Counted from the first letter of the stretch, positions 35,287 to 44,605 are shown. The stretch: DNA of 64,000 nucleotides from an uncultured Lachnospiraceae bacterium (GCA_910585205.1 CAJUCC010000037.1:1-64000); one strand, 5' to 3'. Notes: generated by a model not told the origin, from the letters alone. A program made the numbers and translations.

Positions 35287-35718
35287 ATGAACATTGAGCC
35301 AGTAAGCAGTGCAATGACATTTCAGGCACAGACGCAGACACAGAAGCCAGCAGAGAAGGCTGCTCCGGTAGACATGGATGTGACCGCGGCCAATATCGAA
35401 AAACCTGTGGATGCTAAAACGCTCGTTGTAAAAAATCCCGGCGAGGCAGACAGCCAGGGCGATCAGGGAGCAGGGGCAAGAGAACAACAGTCACAGCAGT
35501 CGCAGGAATCGATTAAAAAGATGGTAGACCAGTTGAACAGAAAGATGAGCAACTCGGAAGCGATATTTGGCATCCATGAGGATACCAACCGCGTCACCAT
35601 TAAGATCGTGGACAGGGAAACCAAGGAAGTTATCAAGGAATACCCGCCGGAAAAGACCTTGGATATGATAGCTAAAGTCTGGGAGATGGCAGGGATTTTA
35701 GTAGATGAAAAGCGCTAG
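35287..35718 (+). CDS. flaG: FlaG family flagellar protein
   Basis: The 143-residue protein has a variable, glutamine-rich first half (residues 10-80) and the conserved FlaG half: VDQLNRKMSNSEAIFGIHED, NRVTIKIVDRETKEVIKEYP, PEKTLDMIAKVWEMAGILVD. FlaG is encoded just before fliD in many species and influences filament length. ATG 35287 follows GGAGGTG; the ATG at 35263 precedes that ribosome site and is rejected. Confidence 0.9.
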   Translation: MNIEPVSSAMTFQAQTQTQKPAEKAAPVDMDVTAANIEKPVDAKTLVVKNPGEADSQGDQGAGAREQQSQQSQESIKKMVDQLNRKMSNSEAIFGIHEDTNRVTIKIVDRETKEVIKEYPPEKTLDMIAKVWEMAGILVDEKR

Positions 35719-35730
35719 GAGGTAGCAGTT

Positions 35731-37902
35731 ATGGCAATGAGAATTTCCGGCATTTCGTCCGGACTGGATACGGACAGCATGGTACAGGAGCTTGTCAAGG
35801 CATCCAGTAAGAAAAAGGAAGATCTGGAAAAGGCGCAGAAAAAGCTGGAGTGGAAGCAGGAAACTTGGAAAGGCCTGAATACCAAGGTGTACAGCTTTTT
35901 TAACGATCAGCTGAGTAATCTGAATCTGGAAGGTTCTTTTATCAAGAAAAAGACGACCGTGGCGGACAGCAATATTGCCAGCGTAATTGCGGGAGACACT
36001 GCGATCAACGGAACACAGACGCTGGCCGTTAAGCGTCTGGCCAAGGAAGGCTATCTGACCGGCGGAAAACTGAGCAATGACAAGAGCGTGAAAGGCAGCA
36101 CCAGCCTGTCCAAGCTGACCGGTGATAAGATCGGGGCGACCGATACTTTTTCGATCCGCGTGAAGGTGGGCGGCAAGGAAAAAACGATTGAGCTGAAGGG
36201 AACATCCACGATCGACGATGTTCTGAAGGGCTTGTCGGATGCTGGCGTTACCGCCAGATTTGACGAAACAAATCAGAGAATCTTTGTCAACGCGGGCAAA
36301 ACAGGCAAGGACAATGACTTTACGCTGCTGGCGGGCGACGAGAAGGGCGCGGAAGCGCTGGCCGGTCTGGGACTGCTCACAAGCAGTGATCTTTCCGATC
36401 CGGAAAATGCGGCGTTTCAGGAGTATTCGTTCTGGGCGCAGGCATACGACGCGGGAGCGGGCGCCATTGATCAGACGAAATTCGAAGAACTGGTAAAAGA
36501 TAAAACCAAAGAAAAAGCAGCTTCCATGCTGAAGGATATGGAAAGCCTGATTAACAGAGTGCAGGAGCTGCGTGAGGAGCGGAACAAACTCACCGATCCG
36601 AACGAACTGGAAAACAATAAAAATCTTGCCGATCCGGTTGTGCGTGAACTGGCTGAGACGGCGAACGTATTAAACGATTATTATAAGCGCAGCGTTGATG
36701 ATCTGAATGCACAGATGATGGCGCAGAAAGATATTATCAATGATACGACAGGAACCTATACGCCCGATCAGATAGCGGATGCGCAGGCAAAACTCGAAGA
36801 GCTGACAGCGGCGAGTGACGCGGCAAAAGCCAACTGGCAGAAAGCGACACAGGCTTACGCGGTGGCTTCCTCGGCGGCCGGTTCCATGGGTATTAAAATT
36901 CCGGCATCCGACGCACCGGTTACGAAGCTGGAAGACACGGTGGCGAAGGACAGCGAGAACATGGTAAAGGCTTCCGCTGCAGCGCTCGGCAAGAAGGATA
37001 CGCTGGCTTCAACGGCAAGCGGCAGCGCAGTGCGGGTACTGGGTTCCGATGCGGTTATCACGCTGAACGGTGCGGAATTCACATCCGAAAATAACGGTTT
37101 CTCCATCAATGGCCTGACCATTACGGCCAATGCGGTCAGCGCCGTTACCGGAAAGGATGCGGACGGGAACGACATCTATGCGGAGACGACGATCAGCACG
37201 ACGGATGACGTTGACGGCATCTATGATATGGTGAAAAACTTTATCAAGCAGTATAATGACTTGATTAAAGAGATGGATAAGCTGTATAATGCAGATACAG
37301 CCAAAGGATACGAGCCGCTTACCGATGAGGAAAAAGACGCACTGTCTGATACGGAAGTGGAAAAGTGGGAGACAAAGATCAAAGATTCCCTGCTGCGCCG
37401 GGACGGTGATCTGGGGACATTAATCAATACGTTTAAGACTTCCATGCTGAGCAGCTATACGATCAACGGAAAACAGTACAGCCTTTCCAGTTTCGGCATC
37501 AATACGATGAATTACTTTAAGGCGGCGGAAAATGAGAAAGGCGTATTCCATATCGACGGCGACGAAGATGACAGCACGGTATCGGGCAATACCAATGCGC
37601 TGAAGGCGGCGATTGCCAGTGATCCTGAGGGTGTGACAAAATTCTTCACGCAGTTGGTCGGCGATTTTAAAGGCAAAGTAAATGAACTGATGCAGCGTAC
37701 GAATTACCGCAGTATGTATAAGGTATACGATGACAAGCGCATGCAGTCGGAATATGACGATTATAAGTCAAAAATTAAGACACAGGAGAAGAAACTGCAG
37801 AATTTGGAGGATCGGTATTACAAACAGTTTACAGCGATGGAAAAGGCGATGTCCAAATTAAATTCACAGCAGAGCTATCTCAGCAGTCTGTTCGGAGGCT
37901 GA
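35731..37902 (+). CDS. fliD: Flagellar filament cap protein FliD
   Basis: The 723-residue protein is FliD, the cap that folds flagellin at the filament tip. The N-terminus (RISGISSGLDTDSMVQELVK) and the FliD-N region to about residue 110 are typical. A long helical insert at about 250-385 is unusual and makes the protein larger than the common 450-550. The FliD-C region starts near 440 (FSINGLTITANAVSAVTG, IYDMVKNFIKQYNDLIKEMD) and ends with LNSQQSYLSSLFGG, the standard close. Confidence 0.93.
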   Translation: MAMRISGISSGLDTDSMVQELVKASSKKKEDLEKAQKKLEWKQETWKGLNTKVYSFFNDQLSNLNLEGSFIKKKTTVADSNIASVIAGDTAINGTQTLAVKRLAKEGYLTGGKLSNDKSVKGSTSLSKLTGDKIGATDTFSIRVKVGGKEKTIELKGTSTIDDVLKGLSDAGVTARFDETNQRIFVNAGKTGKDNDFTLLAGDEKGAEALAGLGLLTSSDLSDPENAAFQEYSFWAQAYDAGAGAIDQTKFEELVKDKTKEKAASMLKDMESLINRVQELREERNKLTDPNELENNKNLADPVVRELAETANVLNDYYKRSVDDLNAQMMAQKDIINDTTGTYTPDQIADAQAKLEELTAASDAAKANWQKATQAYAVASSAAGSMGIKIPASDAPVTKLEDTVAKDSENMVKASAAALGKKDTLASTASGSAVRVLGSDAVITLNGAEFTSENNGFSINGLTITANAVSAVTGKDADGNDIYAETTISTTDDVDGIYDMVKNFIKQYNDLIKEMDKLYNADTAKGYEPLTDEEKDALSDTEVEKWETKIKDSLLRRDGDLGTLINTFKTSMLSSYTINGKQYSLSSFGINTMNYFKAAENEKGVFHIDGDEDDSTVSGNTNALKAAIASDPEGVTKFFTQLVGDFKGKVNELMQRTNYRSMYKVYDDKRMQSEYDDYKSKIKTQEKKLQNLEDRYYKQFTAMEKAMSKLNSQQSYLSSLFGG

Positions 37903-37953
37903 TTCGGAGCAAAACGGTAACGCAGCAAACACGGAACAAGGAGGTACCATGGT

Positions 37954-38337
37954 ATGCCATTGCCAAACGCATATGCCGCTTATAACAGAAACAAGGTTTT
38001 GACAGCATCCCCGGCGGATCTGACGCTGATGCTGTATGACGGCGCAATCAAGTTCTGCAATTTCGCCATTGCGGGGATCGAGAGTAAGGACGTTGAGAAA
38101 GCGCATGTCAATATAATGAAAACCCAGAAGATCATTGAAGAATTTCTGCGCACACTGGACGAGAAATATCCGGTGTATAAGGATTTCGAAAATGTGTATA
38201 ATTATCTCATGGACCGGCTGCGTGAAGCCAATGTCCATAAGGATAAGGCGATTCTGGAAGAAGTGCTGACGCATTTACGAGGCATGCGGGATACCTGGAA
38301 AGAGGTCATGAAACAGAACAGTCCGCACGGCTCCTGA
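37954..38337 (+). CDS. fliS: Flagellin export chaperone FliS
   Basis: The 127-residue helical bundle binds the C-terminus of flagellin and prevents early polymerisation. Typical features: YAAYNRNKVLTASPADLTLM, LYDGAIKFCNFAIAGIE, NIMKTQKIIEEFLRTLDEKY and LTHLRGMRDTWKEVMKQ. AAGGAGG precedes ATG 37954. The flagellin gene that it serves is not in the window. Confidence 0.95.
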   Translation: MPLPNAYAAYNRNKVLTASPADLTLMLYDGAIKFCNFAIAGIESKDVEKAHVNIMKTQKIIEEFLRTLDEKYPVYKDFENVYNYLMDRLREANVHKDKAILEEVLTHLRGMRDTWKEVMKQNSPHGS

Positions 38338-38352
38338 CAGAGAGGGGTAGGA

Positions 38353-38832
38353 ATGGCTGAAATAAAACAATATGTGGATATTCTGCTGGAAAGTCTGGAA
38401 AAGAAAAAACGGATCCTACAGCAGATTCTGAAAGAAAATGCAGAGCAGGAAAAAGCGGTTAAAGTAAATGGCAGCATTGAGGAGTTTGACCGTATTGTGG
38501 AAGAGAAGAGCCGTCTCATATTTGAAATGGAAAATCTCGACAGCGGTTTTGACAAAGTGTATGACAGAATCCGAAAGGAACTGCCGGATGCACGCGACAG
38601 TTATAAGGAAGAAATTGCCCGTATGCAGCGGCTGATTTCGGAGATTACCGATCTGAGCGTCAGCATCCAAACCTCGGAACAGCGCAACAAGCAATTTGTG
38701 GAAAGCTATTTTTCCTATGCGCGGGGCCAGATTCGGCAGTCCAAGAAAAGTGTCCGTGCAGCAAATGATTATTATAAAAATATGCGGCAGATCAATTATA
38801 TTGATCCGCAGATGATGGACAGTAAAAAATAG
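38353..38832 (+). CDS. FliT/FlgN-like flagellar chaperone
   Basis: The 159-residue, almost fully helical protein follows fliS by 15 bases, the usual place for fliT, the chaperone of FliD. Sequence features are ILLESLEKKKRILQQILKEN in the first helix and a second half with FVESYFSYARGQIRQSKKSV. FliT proteins diverge strongly, so position is a major part of the call. It closes the operon; a terminator follows. Confidence 0.7.
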   Translation: MAEIKQYVDILLESLEKKKRILQQILKENAEQEKAVKVNGSIEEFDRIVEEKSRLIFEMENLDSGFDKVYDRIRKELPDARDSYKEEIARMQRLISEITDLSVSIQTSEQRNKQFVESYFSYARGQIRQSKKSVRAANDYYKNMRQINYIDPQMMDSKK

Positions 38833-38880
38833 AGAAATAAAAAATCAGGTATTCATAAAGTAATATTAGAAATGTTATCG

Positions 38881-38920
38881 GAAACGGCATAGTGTTGGTT
38901 ATGCCGTTTCTTTGTTTTAC
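38881..38920 (+). terminator. Rho-independent terminator of the flaG-fliT operon
   Basis: GAAACGGCATA (38881-38891) pairs perfectly with TATGCCGTTTC (38900-38910), followed by TTTGTTTT. It marks the right border of the flagellar locus; AT content rises sharply after it. Confidence 0.88.
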
Positions 38921-39057
38921 AAATTATTTGTAAAACTGCTTTCTTATTTTATAATGTATTGATTAATGTGTTTTTGTGGAGGCAGATTTAACAGGGATAG
39001 ACTTTTACATTCTTCAATAACATAATTTTGATGTATGACAAGTACAATCTTATTACG

Positions 39058-39086
39058 TTGAAGAAACTATAAAACTTTGTTATAGT
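39058..39086 (+). promoter_or_regulatory. Promoter of the HEPN-type gene
   Basis: TTGAAG (39058-39063), a 17-base spacer and TATAGT (39081-39086), 85 bases before ATG 39172. The remaining AT-rich stretch 38911-39057 shows nothing else. Confidence 0.5.
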
Positions 39087-39171
39087 ATTATTGACTATAT
39101 TAATTACAGCTTTTAAAGTGCTAAAAAATTAAGGAAATCGCTATATTATTTTTGGGAGGGATACCAATTAA

Positions 39172-40672
39172 ATGAAAAAGCGAGAAATTGCACATTGGAC
39201 GAAAAATGAATACCTTAAGGGGATGTTATTATTTGCTCAAGCACTAGAGGAAGAAACTTTCAATTATTCATATGAATCATATAGGGTTCCTGCATTAAAC
39301 AGTCATTATTTATGTTATGATGTGATGCATACTGCAAATGATATTAATAAAAAAGTACTTATGGATGGAAATTTTGTTCCGTTGTCTGAAGAATTTGAAC
39401 AAGTGCTACGAGAGGATATTTTTGTACAACAAGCTATTTCTGATGATGGAACATTATTATTTTTACAGGATAAAACCTCAAGGTATTATAATCTAGAAGA
39501 AAGTGAACTAAAAACTAAAATAAAGCATTACCCCGAAATAGCTAATTTTGTAAAAATATTTGTGAGAGAAACGATTTATATATAGAAAGTTTACTGGGCA
39601 TTATTATTGATAATATTTTTGTGGAATATTTATCATATGAGAATAGTGAAAAGATATACCAGGCAACTCGAATGCTGACAACTGAGTTGATAAATGCAGG
39701 ATACAGTAAGGAGGAGATAATGCAATTGAGAGTAGAAATGTTATGCATACTCCTATTAACGTTATGAAGAAAAAGGGGAATTTGTCTGATTTTCATGCAA
39801 TTTTTAATGATATTACATTAATGAATAAAATAGAACATCCTGCTGCTTTCTATAAATCGATAAGATTACATAGTGGCGCAATCGAAAGTAAAGATGTCTC
39901 TAATCAGTTGTTAAACCTGTGGACGATAGTCGAAACGTTAATTGATTCAAAAAGAGACAATGAAGACAAAATCAATACAATATGTACAGTTTTATGCTCT
40001 ATTCTGAATAGATGCTATTTATACGATAATCTTGAACAATTATTGCGTGATATATGTGCTTGCACTAGTACCGACATTTCTCGTATCATTTCTCAAGTTG
40101 AAGCCGATAATCAAGAACTGGATAGGGTAGAAAGATTGGCACTGCTGTTATCGCTTAATGAAAATGCTAATCTTTTAAATGATATAATTAATGCATTATA
40201 TAATTATCCGTTACTAGTTTATAGGTTAGAGTTGTTTTCACAGCATGTATTCATTAACTCAAAAACAATTTATGATTACCTACAACGGCATAAAAAAAGA
40301 GTTCGTTGGCACATTATGAGAATATATCGGAATCGTAACATGATTGTTCATAGTGGTTCATATATGCCATATCTTAACATTATAATTGAAAATTTACATT
40401 ATTATGTTGATATTTTGTTTGATACTTTGATAGAATATTATCATTTGGGTTTGGCAGATCATACGAGTATATACAGAGATGTTTTATCCAAAGAAGCAAG
40501 TTGCTATGTTAAATTAGGGGTTAATATAAAATCTGCAAGAATAAAAGAAAAACAGCAAGTTATCGCAATCAATAAAGTGAATGCGTTAGAATTAATTCTA
40601 AATGGTTATAGTGGCAATATTGTTAAAAAAATTCTAAACCAAGTGATTGGGGAACAACGCAAAGAAGTTTAA
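39172..40672 (+). pseudogene. HEPN-domain protein gene broken by two frameshifts
   Basis: Three reading frames join into one protein of about 500 residues. Frame one runs 39172-39585 (137 residues). Frame two continues from about 39579 as ESLLGIIIDNIFVEYLSYEN, then YQATRMLTTELINAGYSKEE, to about 39716. Frame three runs from about 39713 (DNAIESRNVMHTPINVM) to 40672. The first break is at TATATATA (an extra TA restores ATA-TAG to ATA-GAA); the second is at GGAGGAG. The C-terminal part has WHIMRIYRNRNMIVHSGSYM, in which RNMIVH (40334-40351) is the R-x4-H motif of HEPN ribonucleases; it resembles Apea-like HEPN proteins. Such proteins often act in defence or toxin systems. AT-rich codon use unlike its neighbours indicates transfer. 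Frame three alone could still give a HEPN fragment. Confidence 0.6.
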
Positions 40673-41080
40673 CGAGTTTTCCTCGTTACTAACGACTTGC
40701 GCAGTTAGCACGGATTAAAATATAGGATAACTTATTAATATGAAAGCGTCTTCTGTTTTGGATAGCATATAGTTTTTTGGATTTTTTATGATCGATACTT
40801 AAATTTAATTTTAGTTGTTGGCATTGTTGCTCTATTAATGGCTATAATTGACCATTTTTTGCTGTTATAGCAGGATGCTTATTATTATGAACATGAAATC
40901 TCGGGGAGATAGAAACTGGAAGAGAATTGAGATTTTTCAGTTTAATGGAAACTTATTTTTCTTGCAAGCTGGTATTTGCTTCTGAAGAGTTATATATTTT
41001 CAGGGTATAATGGAGCATTCTGCAGGCAGATACGTTTGTGGTGAGATTGAAACAGAAAATTGTTCCATTATGGTAAAACG
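40673..41080. other. AT-rich stretch without a gene
   Basis: No frame looks coding. Near its end ATAATGGAGCA (41007-41017) and TGTTCCATTAT (41061-41071) are inverted copies with one mismatch, just outside the MITE-like element, and may be part of a larger fold-back structure. Confidence 0.5.
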
Positions 41081-41313
41081 TCCGGCAATGCAGGCAAGTA
41101 TTTCTTTGCTGGGCATTACGGGGATATTAGAGTTTCTTAGTGGTTCGTCAATGTTCTGCAATTTCCGGGCATGGATGCCCGGAAAAGGCCGACCTGCGCC
41201 TGGATGGCGCATAGAGGCCGATTGCACGTTTGTCATAGATTTGCGTCGAACTGCTTAGAAACTCTTATATCTACAGTTCTGCCCAGCAAAGAAATACTTG
41301 CCTGCATTGCCGG
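41081..41313. mobile_element. MITE-like palindromic element, 233 bp
   Basis: Bases 41081-41114 are the exact reverse complement of 41281-41314. Further in, 41124-41147 and 41247-41270 are inverted copies with 20 of 24 matches. The centre holds two GC-rich hairpins: TTTCCGGGCAT/ATGCCCGGAAA (41162-41172 and 41175-41185) and TGCGCC/GGCGCA (41195-41200 and 41206-41211). AAACG stands on both sides (41076-41080 and 41314-41318) as a likely 5-bp target duplication. It encodes no transposase; a non-autonomous element moved by a relative is the best reading. A frame at 41010-41258 inside it looks like chance. Confidence 0.75.
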
Positions 41314-41336
41314 AAACGCATTCCCATATTTTCCTC

Positions 41337-41364
41337 TTGCACATTTTGCAAACCATGTTATAAT
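41337..41364 (+). promoter_or_regulatory. Promoter of the carboxyltransferase gene
   Basis: TTGCAC (41337-41342), a 16-base spacer and a perfect TATAAT (41359-41364). The -35 box lies 23 bases from the MITE-like element. Confidence 0.7.
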
Positions 41365-41385
41365 ATACTTTGAGATTCAAAGTAT
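41365..41385. promoter_or_regulatory. Palindromic operator overlapping the transcription start
   Basis: ATACTTTGA (41365-41373), GAT, TCAAAGTAT (41377-41385): perfect 9-bp arms around three bases, directly after the -10 box. The TTTGA-N3-TCAAA core resembles sites of MarR-type fatty-acid regulators such as FabT. Repression of the acyl-CoA carboxyltransferase gene is the expected effect. Confidence 0.6.
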
Positions 41386-41419
41386 TTGATATGCAAACTA
41401 CTAAGAAAGGACTGCAATC

Positions 41420-43045
41420 ATGAATTGGGATGAAGCGATTAAGAATCTGGAACAGAGGAGGGAGAAAGCGCTGCAGGGCGGCGGTCAGGCGAAGATTGAC
41501 AAGCAGCATAAATCGGGTAAACTGACGGCGCGGGAACGGATTGACATTCTCCTGGACAAGGGAACTTTTGTTGAGATAGATGGCATGATGGAATCCCGGA
41601 TTGACGATTTTGATCTGGATAAAAGAAGGGTGCCGGGGGACGGCGTTGTCACCGGGTACGGGGAGGTTGACGGCCGGCTTGTCTTTGTCGTCAGCGAAGA
41701 CTTTACGGTAATCGGCGGCACGCTTGGCGAGTATCACTCGTTTAAGATTTGCCGGATTCAGGATATGGCGATGCAGATGAAGGCACCTTTGATCTGTATC
41801 AATGACAGTGGCGGCGCCCGGATCGAGGAAGGGATTTCTTCCCTGAGCGGTTATAGCGGCATGTTCCTGCGCCATACGAAAGCGTCGGGCGTGATTCCGC
41901 AGATTGCGGTGATTCTGGGGCCGTGTTCCGGCGGGGCATGCTATGCGCCTGCAATCTGTGACTATATCTTTATGGTAAGGGATATTTCCAAAATGTTCAT
42001 TACCGGTCCGAACGTGGTCAAGACCGTAATCAATGAGGAAGTTTCGGTCGAAGAACTGGGCGGCGCGGATGTACATGCCAAAAAGAGCGGTGTGTCGCAT
42101 TTCACATATGATACCGAAGGCGAGTGTTTGATGGGTGTGCGCAAGCTTCTGTCCTATCTGCCGAGTAACAATGAACAGCAGCCGCCGGTAATCAAACCGA
42201 TCCGTGAAAAGCAGTCGCTTCTGTTTGCCGTCAATAAAATGATTAACAAGGTCGGTAATTTCGGAAAGACATATCTGGAAAAGAGTGACGACCAGTGTGC
42301 GAAACTCCGTGACATTGTACCGGATAATTCCAGACACCCTTACGATGTGAAAGAAGTCATAGCGTGTATCGTGGACAATGACAGCTTTTTCGAAGTGCAG
42401 AAAGAGTTTGCGATGAACGCGGTCGTGGGATGGGGGCGCATGGAAGGCAAAACCGTGGGATTTGTCGCAAATCAGGCAAACTGCAGCGCCGGCTCACTGG
42501 ACTATCATGCTTCCGATAAGGTGGCCAGATTTATCCGTTTCTGCGACTGCTTCAATATTCCGCTTGTGACACTTGTGGATGTGCCTGCATTCCTGCCCGG
42601 TACGGCGCAGGAGCACAGCGGCATTATCCGCCATGGCGCGAAGGTTCTGTATGCGTATTCCGAGGCAACCGTGCCGAAGATTTCCGTCATTATGCGGAAG
42701 GCATATGGCGGCGCCTATATTGCCATGAACTCCAAGGAGATGGGAGCCGATCTTGTCTATGCATGGCCGATTGCGGAGATCGCCGTTATGGGGGCAGACG
42801 GCGCGGTTAATATCGCGTTTAAGAAAAAGATCAAGGCGGCCGAAAATCCGGAGGCAATGCGGGAACAGTGCAAGAGAGAGTACGAGGAGCGATTCCTGAA
42901 TCCGTATGTGGCAGCCGCGAGAGGATATGTCAATGAAGTGATTAAGCCGGAAGAGACAAGGCTCTGCATTTTGAAAGGGCTGCGCGGTCTGGAAAGCAAA
43001 AAAGTGGAACTGCCCAAAAAGAAACACGGAAATATTCCGTTATAA
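41420..43045 (+). CDS. Acyl-CoA carboxyltransferase (propionyl/methylmalonyl-CoA type)
   Basis: The 541-residue protein has both crotonase-like halves of a biotin-dependent carboxyltransferase. In the N half: LTARERIDILLDKGTFVEID, CINDSGGARIEEGISSLSGY and ILGPCSGGACYAPAICDY; in the C half: VDVPAFLPGTAQEHSGIIRH and MRKAYGGAYIAMNSKEMGAD. Relatives are PccB, AccD5 and the alpha subunit of methylmalonyl-CoA decarboxylase. No biotin carboxylase, biotin carrier or membrane decarboxylase subunit is nearby, so partners must be elsewhere. It is monocistronic between its own promoter/operator and a strong terminator. Confidence 0.9.
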   Translation: MNWDEAIKNLEQRREKALQGGGQAKIDKQHKSGKLTARERIDILLDKGTFVEIDGMMESRIDDFDLDKRRVPGDGVVTGYGEVDGRLVFVVSEDFTVIGGTLGEYHSFKICRIQDMAMQMKAPLICINDSGGARIEEGISSLSGYSGMFLRHTKASGVIPQIAVILGPCSGGACYAPAICDYIFMVRDISKMFITGPNVVKTVINEEVSVEELGGADVHAKKSGVSHFTYDTEGECLMGVRKLLSYLPSNNEQQPPVIKPIREKQSLLFAVNKMINKVGNFGKTYLEKSDDQCAKLRDIVPDNSRHPYDVKEVIACIVDNDSFFEVQKEFAMNAVVGWGRMEGKTVGFVANQANCSAGSLDYHASDKVARFIRFCDCFNIPLVTLVDVPAFLPGTAQEHSGIIRHGAKVLYAYSEATVPKISVIMRKAYGGAYIAMNSKEMGADLVYAWPIAEIAVMGADGAVNIAFKKKIKAAENPEAMREQCKREYEERFLNPYVAAARGYVNEVIKPEETRLCILKGLRGLESKKVELPKKKHGNIPL

Positions 43046-43056
43046 TCCGATAAAAA

Positions 43057-43097
43057 CAGCAGCACGGAAGAAGGAAACAATCTGTGCTGCTGCTTTT
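43057..43097 (+). terminator. Rho-independent terminator after the carboxyltransferase
   Basis: CAGCAGCAC (43057-43065) pairs with GTGCTGCTG (43084-43092), followed by CTTTTG. Confidence 0.75.
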
Positions 43098-43137
43098 GTG
43101 TGGTCTGTTGTGAAAAGCCGTTCCCGGTAGATTCTGC

Positions 43138-44442
43138 CTAGCAATAACTGTTAAACATCATACCGCTGTAAGGGCTTGTGATATAAGGCGTAACAAAATG
43201 CTTTTTCGCCGGATTTTTGTAAGCCACCATGGTATTGTCTATATACTGCATGGGATTGAGCGAAATCTGTCCGGCTTTGCGGAACAGGGAATCGGCAAAA
43301 TCGCGCATCATATTGATGGTGTGCTTGGCGTCTCCGTCTTCCAGTGAACGGGTATACGTATCCGTGTTCAGCGCGATGGATCCATTGTCCTGAATCGAGA
43401 GTCCCATATAATTCAGGCCGTCCTTATAAACGGAGGCGATACCGCGCATTTCCTTGAGGAGATCGGCGTTTTTCGTGCGCCGTCCCTTGTTTCGGAACGC
43501 GAAATCAATAAAGGAATTATAGCCGTTGACAAGTTTGTTGATGTTTTCGCCGAGTGATTCGGTGTCGTCTTTGACGCTGACTGTGGCGGTCTGGCCTTCC
43601 ATAGGGCTGATGCCGTTCAGCGTGAGTTCGTATGTCTTTTCCAATACGAAATGATTGGAGGAGATACTGCGGCTTTGGCCGTTGATGAGAACTTCCGCAT
43701 TGGCGGCCGGGCGCGTTATCTGGCCGATGCCGAAATAATCCACAGAGCCGGAGGCTTTGCTGGAATGGGTATCGGAGATGGTAAACAAATCCTCCCTGCC
43801 GATGGGGACACCGGTGGCAACGGAAGTCAGCCGGAGAGCGGACAGATCCCCGTCTGTCTCAACCTCGGCGTCAATGCCGATACCGGCGTTGGAAATCAGG
43901 CGTGCCAGTTTTTCCTGTACGCTTTTGTTGGTATCGCCTTCTGTAATTTTATATTGAAATTCGTAGTTTGTATTGTGGATATTGACATCAAAAGAGTACG
44001 TATCGAGCGGTATCTCCAGGCTGTCGGCAGGCAGAAAAGAACCCAGATTGACCTGCGGAGAAGCCAGAGAGCGTACTTCCACCTCGTAAGACGGGATTTC
44101 CGTATCCGCGGAAGCGGCGCCTACATACTGTGCGCTGATGATATTCTCGTTGCTGGAAAAGGCCGCTTTTTTGCTGAGCAGTTCCTTTTCGTCCAGACCG
44201 CCCAGAGAAGCGATCACATGGTGCAGTTCTCTCGCTCCTTCTTTGACGCCGATCGCAAAGGCATGTGACTCCTTGCTCGTATCCAAAAGGTATAAAGGGG
44301 CTTCTTTATTCAGCCTGACCATGGAATTATATACATTGCGCAGTTCACTTTTTTTATGCGCGTCGTATTTGGAAACGGTACCGCGCGAATAAGAAGTCAG
44401 ATAATGATTATAGACTGTGTTTAGTGCCAGCATATTTGCCAT
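43138..44442 (-). CDS. FliD-related protein outside the flagellar locus
   Basis: The product has 434 residues and no signal peptide. Its second half reads like the FliD C-terminal domain: SSNHFVLEKTYELTLNGISP, then TATVSVKDDTESLGENINKL and VNGYNSFIDF; further on YMGLSIQDNGSIALNTDTYT corresponds to the LGI-DG-L pattern of FliD. The N-terminus (MANMLALNTVYNHYLTSYSR) is not that of a cap protein. It ends in a cysteine after PYSGMMFNSY. It may be an accessory filament or cap component. I start it at ATG 44442, with GGAGGGG upstream, and not at the upstream frame start 44535. It has a vegetative rather than sigma-28 promoter. Confidence 0.6.
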   Translation of the reverse strand: MANMLALNTVYNHYLTSYSRGTVSKYDAHKKSELRNVYNSMVRLNKEAPLYLLDTSKESHAFAIGVKEGARELHHVIASLGGLDEKELLSKKAAFSSNENIISAQYVGAASADTEIPSYEVEVRSLASPQVNLGSFLPADSLEIPLDTYSFDVNIHNTNYEFQYKITEGDTNKSVQEKLARLISNAGIGIDAEVETDGDLSALRLTSVATGVPIGREDLFTISDTHSSKASGSVDYFGIGQITRPAANAEVLINGQSRSISSNHFVLEKTYELTLNGISPMEGQTATVSVKDDTESLGENINKLVNGYNSFIDFAFRNKGRRTKNADLLKEMRGIASVYKDGLNYMGLSIQDNGSIALNTDTYTRSLEDGDAKHTINMMRDFADSLFRKAGQISLNPMQYIDNTMVAYKNPAKKHFVTPYITSPYSGMMFNSYC

Positions 44443-44557
44443 TTTGCCCCTCCTTTCTTCCCTGAAAAGAACATTTATGATGGTTTTACATAAGTCTGTG
44501 GAATCCGTTCCGACTGTTATAATGTCTGAGGGCATAATAACCTACTTTTATGTGCTT

Positions 44558-44586
44558 ATCATACCACGAAACATGGGAATTTACAA
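44558..44586 (-). promoter_or_regulatory. Promoter of the FliD-related gene
   Basis: On the minus strand TTGTAA (44586-44581), a 17-base spacer and TATGAT (44563-44558), about 115 bases before the ATG. Confidence 0.6.
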
Positions 44587-44605
44587 GAAAAAAACGGAAA
44601 AAATG

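Noticed and set aside
40673..40720. A tRNA-like GCGCAGTTAGCACGG stretch
   Set aside because: No acceptor stem, anticodon arm or T arm can be built around it.
41010..41258. An 82-residue reading frame inside the fold-back element
   Set aside because: It spans the inverted repeat and its central hairpins, has no ribosome site and no recognisable domain; the DNA structure explains the sequence better.
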